Shown here in pieces: positions 16,018 through 20,893 of a stretch of 20,893 nt of DNA (the stretch's first letter is position 1; the number at the start of each line of letters is the position of its first letter). The position numbers and the translations under genes are program-made. This DNA is from Acidobacteriota bacterium (GTDB taxonomy: Bacteria > Acidobacteriota > Thermoanaerobaculia > Thermoanaerobaculales > Thermoanaerobaculaceae). Below the pieces are notes generated by a model. That model was not told where the DNA came from. It made no database searches and was given only the letters and a program-made list of their open reading frames with translations. The stretch spans positions 1-20,893 of the forward strand of contig DAIDOU010000108.1 of the NCBI GenBank assembly GCA_027458945.1, given 5' to 3'.

Positions 16018-16790
16018 CCCATCTCCTCGGAGAGTACCGAGACGGGATCGTACTGATCGGCGGTTGGGTCCCTCCCCTGCTGCTTCCACACGCCGCCCGA
16101 CAGCACGTCGGCAGCATCGACGTGGACCTCGCCCTCGACCATACGCAGCTTGCTGAAGCCGGCTACAGGACGATCCGGGAGAGCCTCATCGCGAGGGGAT
16201 ACACCGAAGGATCTCAACCGTTCGTCTTCCGAAGGACTGTCACAGTCGGAGCCCGTAACGTGGTCGTCGAGGTGGACCTGCTTGCAGGCGAGCACGGGGG
16301 CACTGGGCGGAGCCATCGCACGCAGCGCGTTCAGGACGTCAGACCGCGGAAGGCGCGCGGGTGCGATCTCGCGTTCGACAACCCTACCGAGATCCACCTC
16401 GAGGGCTCTCTCCCCGACGGGACACGGGACATCGTGACCGTCCGGGTCGCGTCGATCGTCCCGTTCCTTGTCATGAAGGCCATTGCACTCGCGGACCGGT
16501 TGAAGGCCAAGGATGCCTGGGACATCGACTTCTGTTTGACGCACTACCCCGGAGGCGTCGCGGCGTTGGAACCAGCGTTTATGCCACACATGGCCAACGG
16601 GCTCGTAACCGAGGCGATCCATCACCTGTCGGAGAAGTATGCGTCCCCGGATCACTACGGCCCGCGAATGTGCGCGGACTTCGAGGGTGTCACCGACCCG
16701 GAGGACCGCGCCATCCGGCAGCGGGCGGCCTATGAGCGCATGGCCGAGCTGCTGGCCGCACTCGGTGTTCGGACCGACGAGACCAAGTGA
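15948..16790 (+). CDS. AbiEii-like nucleotidyltransferase (putative toxin)
   Basis: The product has 280 residues. ATG 15948 lies inside the previous gene and is the only usable start before the active-site motifs; GAGAAG sits just upstream. The nucleotidyltransferase signature is complete: Gly38-Gly39-Trp (VLIGGW), Ser56-Ile-Asp58-Val-Asp60, a third acidic residue Asp110 in VVVEVDLL, and the distal MKAIALADRLKAKDAWDIDF (176-195) with the Lys...KDxxD pattern common to AbiEii/AbiGii toxins and related enzymes. Characterised members transfer nucleotides, for example to tRNA, and stop growth. It is the second gene of the cassette and follows an AbiEi-like protein, as in type IV toxin-antitoxin systems. 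Activity and target are inferred. The protein is close in size to typical AbiEii proteins. Confidence 0.78.
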   Translation: MGDTSEDYTADAVEAARSVILELTHLLGEYRDGIVLIGGWVPPLLLPHAARQHVGSIDVDLALDHTQLAEAGYRTIRESLIARGYTEGSQPFVFRRTVTVGARNVVVEVDLLAGEHGGTGRSHRTQRVQDVRPRKARGCDLAFDNPTEIHLEGSLPDGTRDIVTVRVASIVPFLVMKAIALADRLKAKDAWDIDFCLTHYPGGVAALEPAFMPHMANGLVTEAIHHLSEKYASPDHYGPRMCADFEGVTDPEDRAIRQRAAYERMAELLAALGVRTDETK

Positions 16791-16818
16791 GCCGAGCCCG
16801 ACGGAGGGACCTTGCCGC

Positions 16819-18096
16819 ATGGCTGATCTGACCGAGGTCGCGCCGCGCGAAATCAACCCAACTGAGCATCCGTCACCGCTGCACCTGACGCGGGAAGCGC
16901 TCTATGACCTCGTGTGGACCGAGCCGGTCGTCACGCTTGCCAAACGCTGGGGCGTCTCCGACGTGGCGGTGGCGAAGTGGTGCCGGAAGCTCAACGTGCC
17001 TCGGCCCGAGCGCGGGTATTGGGCGAAGGCGGCCGCCGGCCACGTCGGCAAGAGGCGGCCGCTGCCGCACGCGAAGAAGGGCGAGCGAACGGAGGTGGTC
17101 GTGTCGACGGGAAGCCCGAAGAAACCGACCGAAGCCAAGCCCGCGTCGGAGGCGCTGCCTGACGACCTCAAGGCGCTCTATCTCGCGTTCGACACTCCCA
17201 GCTCCAAGATTGAGGTGTCCGCCGAACTGCGAGGTCAGCACAAGCTGGTCGCGCAGGTGCAGTCGACGTTGCAGCACGCCCGAACGGACGACGCCGGGAT
17301 CCTTATCGCGCGCAGCCGATCGCATCTCGATCTCAAGGTGACGCGGGACACGCTGGACCGCGCGCTGCGGATTGCGGATGCCATGATCAAGGCATTGGAG
17401 CAGAACGGAATCCGGATCGCTGTCAGAGAAACCGACGACCAGGGCCAAGACCGCCGCAGGACAACCGCGACGGTGTTCGGGGAGAAGATTGCCTTCGACC
17501 TCACCGAGAAGGTGACGCGGAGCGAGCGCCCGCTGACGCGCGAGGAGAAGCAGAAGCTCGCCAAGGATCCGTACTTCTGGATCCGAGACAAGTACGCGTA
17601 CTCGCCTACCGGCAACCTCCGCCTGCGCATCGTGGAGTCGTACTTGCCCTTCCGGGCCTCCTGGGCGGACGGGAAGCGCCACCGAGTCGAGGATCACCTC
17701 ACCGACTTCGCCAAGGCTCTGGTGCTCGTAGCTAACAAGCGGCGCCTCGATCGCGCGGAAGCCGAGCGCCGGCAGAAAGCATGGGAGGAAGAGGCGCGGC
17801 GCAGGCGCGAAGCCGAGGAGGCCTGGGAACTCGAGCAGAAACGGCGGAAGGCACTCGATCTGCTCGAGGAACGCTGGCTCAAGAGCTGCCGTATCCGTCA
17901 GTTCGCCGCCACCGTCGAGCAGGCCGCGGCGCAAGCAGGCGCGACTGCGTCAGACGGCGATGAGCTGCAGCGCTGGTTGACGTGGGCGATTTCCTACGCG
18001 GATGCGCTCGACCCATTCAAGGTGCCACCGTTCCTGGCGCTCTTTGACCGCACGACCGAGGACGTGCAGCTCGAACCGAGGCGCTACTTCTGGTAG
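16819..18096 (+). CDS. Uncharacterised HTH and coiled-coil protein, third gene of the AbiE-like cassette
   Basis: ATG 16819 follows ACGGAGGGA (16801-16809) with good spacing and lies 28 bp after the nucleotidyltransferase stop. The product has 425 residues and I do not recognise a named family. Residues 23-70 contain a helix-turn-helix-like segment (LAKRWGVSDVAVAKWCRKL, 40-58) followed by PRPERGYWAKAAAGH; this start recurs in hypothetical proteins of mobile and defence regions, from memory. Residues 75-115 are basic and low in complexity. A central mixed region (about 130-300) includes DPYFWIRDKYAYSPTGNLRLRI, and residues 305-355 are a highly charged Arg/Glu-rich coiled coil. The C-terminus (385-425) has several Trp/Phe. 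DNA or RNA binding with coiled-coil oligomerisation is plausible; a link to the upstream pair rests on operon position. Confidence 0.75.
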   Translation: MADLTEVAPREINPTEHPSPLHLTREALYDLVWTEPVVTLAKRWGVSDVAVAKWCRKLNVPRPERGYWAKAAAGHVGKRRPLPHAKKGERTEVVVSTGSPKKPTEAKPASEALPDDLKALYLAFDTPSSKIEVSAELRGQHKLVAQVQSTLQHARTDDAGILIARSRSHLDLKVTRDTLDRALRIADAMIKALEQNGIRIAVRETDDQGQDRRRTTATVFGEKIAFDLTEKVTRSERPLTREEKQKLAKDPYFWIRDKYAYSPTGNLRLRIVESYLPFRASWADGKRHRVEDHLTDFAKALVLVANKRRLDRAEAERRQKAWEEEARRRREAEEAWELEQKRRKALDLLEERWLKSCRIRQFAATVEQAAAQAGATASDGDELQRWLTWAISYADALDPFKVPPFLALFDRTTEDVQLEPRRYFW

Positions 18097-18101
18097 AACC
18101 G

Positions 18102-18113
18102 GTGGCTGCAGCC
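18102..18113. repeat. Right copy of 12-bp repeat flanking the AbiE-like cassette
   Basis: GTGGCTGCAGCC, identical to 14809-14820 and in the same orientation, starts 5 bp after the stop codon of the HTH/coiled-coil gene. The rest of the 158-bp convergent gap (18097-18254) shows only an 8-bp inverted repeat, CGACGTCC (18133-18140) with GGACGTCG (18173-18180), enclosing the palindrome CGAGGCCTCG (18163-18172). No gene or clear terminator is visible there. Confidence 0.6.
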
Positions 18114-18254
18114 CGAGCATGACCTCCGGGGGCGACGTCCTGACGAGCAGCGCTGGGTTGGTCGAGGCCTCGGGACGTCGAGTAGCACAAGATGACACGG
18201 CGCGGCCCCAAGGTACTCAGGTGTCGGCCGAACGGCGAGACGCGACAAACCGAG

Positions 18255-19010
18255 CTACTGCAGCTTATCGAGCAGCCTCTCGGCCTTCGCCTTGATCTGC
18301 GGGTGCTCCGGCGCCCAGCGCGGGTCGGGGGTCATGGCGACGATCTCCTGCAGCTGCTTCACCGCCTCCGCCTTCATCCCCTCCGACTTGTAGCTCTCGG
18401 CGAGGTAGAGTTTGGTGAGCGCGTTGGTCGGTGCGCCGGCGAGCGACTTCTCGAGGAACGTGATCGACTTCTTGGTGCTGCCGCCCTTGAACCACGGCAG
18501 CTTGTAGTACAGCCGGCCGAGGACGCGGTCGGGGCCGTAGCCCTCGACCGCGGGGTCGAGCTCGAGGCAAGTCTTCATCTCCTGTTTGATCTCCGGCACC
18601 AGGGCGAGCGACTTGAAGATCCCCTTGGCCTCGCCGTAGACGCCGTCGAGCACGCCGAGCCAGAAGTGGCCCTCGACGCCTTTCGGCGCCAGCGCCACCG
18701 CCTCCTTTGCGAGCGTGATGCCGGCGCTGAAGATCGCCATCTTCTCGCTGTCCGACGCCGCCGCCTCGGTGTACTCGCCGTAGAAGTACGCGGCGCGCGC
18801 ACCCTCCCAGCGCGCGTCGGCCGAGGCCGGATCGGCCTTCGCGGCCCGCTGGAACAGCTCGACCGCCGCCTTCGCCTGCACCGGGTCGGCGCGCTGCTCG
18901 TACGCGGCGCGCGCCGCCGCCATCTCGCCCCCCGGCGTTCCCTGCGCCGCAAGCGACAATACCGTGAACATGCTCGCAACCACGACTCCTGCCGTCTTCC
19001 CGATGGTCAT
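18255..19010 (-). CDS. TatT-like TPR protein, exported
   Basis: The product has 251 residues. The ATG at 19010-19008 is preceded by AGGAG with 7-base spacing. Residues 1-24 are a hydrophobic signal peptide, so the protein should be periplasmic or membrane-associated; no lipobox Cys is visible. The rest is helical and repeat-like: AAVELFQRAAKADPASADARW (TPR), KEAVALAPKGVEGHFWLGVL (TPR), GRLYYKLPWFKGGSTKKSITFLEKSL and a final NALTKLYLAESYKSEGMKAEAVKQL repeat. The GPDRVLGRLYYKLPWFKGGS segment is characteristic of TatT (TRAP-transporter-associated TPR) proteins, which in spirochaetes pair with a substrate-binding protein. No TRAP genes are in the window. It is transcribed away from the next gene; AGTGTA at 19030-19035 (TACACT on the minus strand) may be its -10 box. 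Confidence 0.75.
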   Translation of the reverse strand: MTIGKTAGVVVASMFTVLSLAAQGTPGGEMAAARAAYEQRADPVQAKAAVELFQRAAKADPASADARWEGARAAYFYGEYTEAAASDSEKMAIFSAGITLAKEAVALAPKGVEGHFWLGVLDGVYGEAKGIFKSLALVPEIKQEMKTCLELDPAVEGYGPDRVLGRLYYKLPWFKGGSTKKSITFLEKSLAGAPTNALTKLYLAESYKSEGMKAEAVKQLQEIVAMTPDPRWAPEHPQIKAKAERLLDKLQ

Positions 19011-19081
19011 GGCCAGGCTCCTCGCGACGAGTGTACCCCGACCTGACGCTCCGGTCCGCTAGAATCCTTTCGGAGGCGCCA

Positions 19082-20155
19082 ATGGAGTTCGGGATCGTGG
19101 GGCTCGAGCTGTCGGGCAAGACGACGTTGTTCTCTCTGCTGACGGGGCACGAGCCCGCCGCCGGGCACGGCAAGCCGGGGACGCAGGTCGGGATCGCGCA
19201 GGTGCCGGATCCCCGGCTCGACCGGCTGTCGGCGCTGTTCGCGCCGCGCAAGCACACGCCCGCGACCGTACGCTTCGTCGACGTGCCGGGAATCGTCAAG
19301 GGCGGTTCGGCGAGCCTCAACGTCCCCGAGCTGCGCACGATGGACGGTCTCGCGGTGGTCGTGCGCGGCTTCCCCTCCGACGCGATCCCGCACCCCGAGG
19401 GAAGCCTCGGCCCCGCTCGCGACCTCGAGCTGGTGGAGACCGAGCTGCTGCTCAACGACCTCGCGGTGGCGGGCAACCGTCTCGAACGCCTCGGCCGCGA
19501 CCTCGCCAAGCGCAAGGCTCCCGAGCTCGAGGCCGAGCGCGACGCGCTCGAACGCTGCCGCGTCGCGCTCGAGGCCGGCACGCCGTTGCGCCGGATCGGC
19601 CTTTCCGCCGAGGAGCGACGCCTGCTCAAGGGGTTCACGTTCCTCACCGCCAAGCCGATGCTGGTGATCCTCAACGCCGGCGAGGAGGAGGCGGGCGATC
19701 TCGGCGGAGCGGTGACTCGCGCCGGCCTCGACGGGCTGGCGGCGCAGCCCGGGGTCGCGGTGAGCGCGGTGTCCGCCACGATCGAGCAGGAGATCGCGCG
19801 GATGGCGCTCGACGACCAGAGCGCGTTCCTCGCCGACCTCGGGCTCCCCGACCGCGCGCTCGACCGCCTGTTGCGCGCCGCCTACGCCCTGCTCGGCCTG
19901 ATCTCGTTCTTCACCGCCGGCGAGGACGAGTGCCGCGCCTGGTCGATCGCCGCGGGCACGACGGCGGTGAAGGCGGCCGGGGTGATCCACTCCGACTTCG
20001 AGCGCGGGTTCATCCGGGCCGAGGTCGTGCCGTGGGAGGAGCTGCTCGACGCCGGCTCGTTCGCCGCCTGCCGTCCTCGCGGTTCCCTTCGCCTCGAGGG
20101 GAAGGAGTACGTCGTCCGCGACGGCGACGTGATCACGTTCCGCTTCAACGTGTAG
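19082..20155 (+). CDS. ychF: YchF/OLA1-like GTPase (divergent)
   Basis: The product has 357 residues, close to the usual ~363. ATG 19082 is chosen for GGAGG at 19072-19076; a GTG at 19031 lacks a ribosome site. Motifs: P-loop GLELSGKTT (residues 6-14, G1), DVPGI (G3), and NAGE near 195 as the family's NxxE version of G4, which makes YchF prefer ATP. A helical coiled coil occupies about 125-185, and the C-terminal TGS domain is well conserved (AGVIHSDFERGFIRAEV, EGKEYVVRDGDVITFRFNV). It differs from ordinary YchF: the G1 loop has Glu-Leu-Ser in place of Pro-Asn-Val and the switch II region lacks the Gly-rich GEGLGN segment. It may be a paralogue. YchF proteins bind ribosomes and affect translation and stress responses. 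Its 3' end overlaps the convergent next gene by 11 bp. Confidence 0.85.
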   Translation: MEFGIVGLELSGKTTLFSLLTGHEPAAGHGKPGTQVGIAQVPDPRLDRLSALFAPRKHTPATVRFVDVPGIVKGGSASLNVPELRTMDGLAVVVRGFPSDAIPHPEGSLGPARDLELVETELLLNDLAVAGNRLERLGRDLAKRKAPELEAERDALERCRVALEAGTPLRRIGLSAEERRLLKGFTFLTAKPMLVILNAGEEEAGDLGGAVTRAGLDGLAAQPGVAVSAVSATIEQEIARMALDDQSAFLADLGLPDRALDRLLRAAYALLGLISFFTAGEDECRAWSIAAGTTAVKAAGVIHSDFERGFIRAEVVPWEELLDAGSFAACRPRGSLRLEGKEYVVRDGDVITFRFNV

Positions 20156-20893
20156 GCGTTGGCGGCGCCGGGGGCACGCCCGGCGGGCGCTGCGGAACGG
20201 CACGTGACCTGACGACCGTGCCGCTCACGTTCCCGACGGGGTTGATGACGTTGGAGGACTCGGCTCCCAGCCCGCCGGGGAGGGCCACCGCCGGCTGCCG
20301 TGGCCTGGACGCCGACGGTGCGGCCGCACCAGCGGGCGGCGCAGCGAAGAGCGCCGCGGACGGCGGCGCGGCCGGAGCGGCCGCCGGCGTCGCGCTCGGT
20401 GGCGGCGCCGCGCTCGCCGGCTGCGGCCGCGCCTCCATCATGCGCCGCACCTGCAGTGGGTCGATCTCGGTTACCGGCAGGGTCGAGGTCGAAGCCGACT
20501 CCCGGTAGTGCAGGAGGATCGCTTCGGTCTGCAGATTCGAGTCGTACACCAGAGGGTTCTTTTTCGGGTTGGCGAGCTGGGGGTTGTAGCGGTACGCCTT
20601 GGCGTAGTCGCGGATCGCGGCCTCGCGCCGGCCGCAGCGCTCCTCGGCCATCGCCAGCATGAAGCGTGCCTCGGCGTAACCGGGACGCTGCTTGAGAACG
20701 ATCTTGTAGTAGCGCACCGCCTCGCGATCGCGCCCCATCCGCTGCAGCACGAGGCCGAGGCGGTAGGCGGCCTCGTAGTTGTGCTTGTCGAGCTTGAGGG
20801 CGGCCTTCAGGTAATCCTCGGCGTCACCGGGGAACCCCTTGTCGAAGATCAGCACCCCGAGGTCGGCGAGGTCCATCGACGAGGCACGCCCCG
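20145..20893 (-). CDS. TPR protein with Ala/Pro-rich tail, 5' end outside window
   Basis: The frame is open to the window edge (codons before the ATG at 20876-20874 read Gly-Arg-Ala-Ser-Ser), and the first visible residues lie inside a TPR, so the true start is probably upstream beyond 20893. About 248 residues are seen. Three tetratricopeptide repeats follow: GFPGDAEDYLKAALKLDKHN, YEAAYRLGLVLQRMGRDREA and AEARFMLAMAEERCGRREAA. A linker with DSNLQTEAILLHYRESAS and IDPLQVRRMMEARP is next, and then a roughly 100-residue Ala/Pro-rich, probably disordered tail. TPRs mediate protein contacts; no specific role can be read. It converges on the YchF-like gene, and the two stop codons lie within an 11-bp overlap (20145-20155). 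No terminator is visible between them. Confidence 0.75.
   Translation of the reverse strand, partial: GRASSMDLADLGVLIFDKGFPGDAEDYLKAALKLDKHNYEAAYRLGLVLQRMGRDREAVRYYKIVLKQRPGYAEARFMLAMAEERCGRREAAIRDYAKAYRYNPQLANPKKNPLVYDSNLQTEAILLHYRESASTSTLPVTEIDPLQVRRMMEARPQPASAAPPPSATPAAAPAAPPSAALFAAPPAGAAAPSASRPRQPAVALPGGLGAESSNVINPVGNVSGTVVRSRAVPQRPPGVPPAPPTPTR

Noticed and set aside
18133..18180. 8-bp inverted repeat CGACGTCC/GGACGTCG as a bidirectional terminator
   Set aside because: The loop is 32 bases long, there is no T-run on either strand, and such a repeat is not improbable in a gap of this length and GC content.
8504..18254. Attachment sites or terminal repeats for the whole defence island
   Set aside because: Comparing the two border gaps by eye showed no shared direct repeat, no integrase and no tRNA gene; only the smaller cassette has matching flanking repeats.
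18192..19046. Plus-strand open frame opposite the TatT-like gene
   Set aside because: It reads as a Leu/Arg-rich mirror of the minus-strand TPR gene, which has a signal peptide, a ribosome site and family motifs.
1..20893. CRISPR arrays, tRNA or rRNA genes
   Set aside because: No regularly spaced repeats and no tRNA or rRNA-like segments were seen in the intergenic stretches, all of which are shorter than about 220 bp.

Overview
This 20.9 kb window is very GC-rich (by eye well above 60%) and almost fully coding. It looks like chromosomal DNA of a Gram-negative bacterium: it has an RND efflux operon with a TolC-type outer-membrane channel, a lipoprotein adaptor, and signal-peptide proteins. 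A TatT-like TPR protein, a divergent YchF-like GTPase and an Ala/Pro-rich TPR protein would fit Acidobacteriota or a deltaproteobacterial-type lineage. That placement is inference only, because no rRNA or ribosomal protein gene is present.

Layout. (1) 1-428: the C-terminal end of a TldD/PmbA-family protein. (2) 525-1787: a secreted protein resembling GH99/WbsX-type TIM-barrel proteins. (3) 1832-8554: an efflux module. A TetR/AcrR regulator has a palindromic operator inside its own promoter and a probably leaderless mRNA; it is followed by tolC-like, MdtA/AcrA-like adaptor and AcrB/MdtB-like pump genes, and a strong GC-rich hairpin ends the unit. (4) 8717-14705: a type I restriction-modification operon of the EcoEI-like kind in the order hsdR, mrr-like, hsdM, hsdS. 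All motifs are intact and the junctions are 9 bp apart or overlapping. (5) 14809-18113: a second defence-like cassette with its own consensus sigma70-type promoter and an inverted repeat at the start of transcription. It holds an AbiEi-like protein whose N-terminal part carries a PD-(D/E)XK-like signature, an AbiEii-like nucleotidyltransferase that overlaps it by 70 bp, and an uncharacterised HTH/coiled-coil protein. Identical 12-bp palindromic sequences flank this cassette just outside the promoter and just after the last stop codon. (6) 18255-20893: conserved background genes, namely a minus-strand TatT-like TPR protein, a divergently transcribed YchF-like GTPase, and a convergent TPR protein running off the window.

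How the genes fit together. The regulator probably represses itself and the tripartite pump genes behind it. The hsdRMS set would modify and restrict DNA at one bipartite site, and the embedded Mrr-like nuclease would add cleavage of a different, probably methylated, class of DNA. The AbiEi-like, nucleotidyltransferase and HTH genes look like an inducible, self-repressed toxin-antitoxin or abortive-infection unit. Regions 4 and 5 together form a defence island of about 9.5 kb between an efflux operon and housekeeping genes. The most likely undescribed system in the window is the three-gene cassette of region 5.
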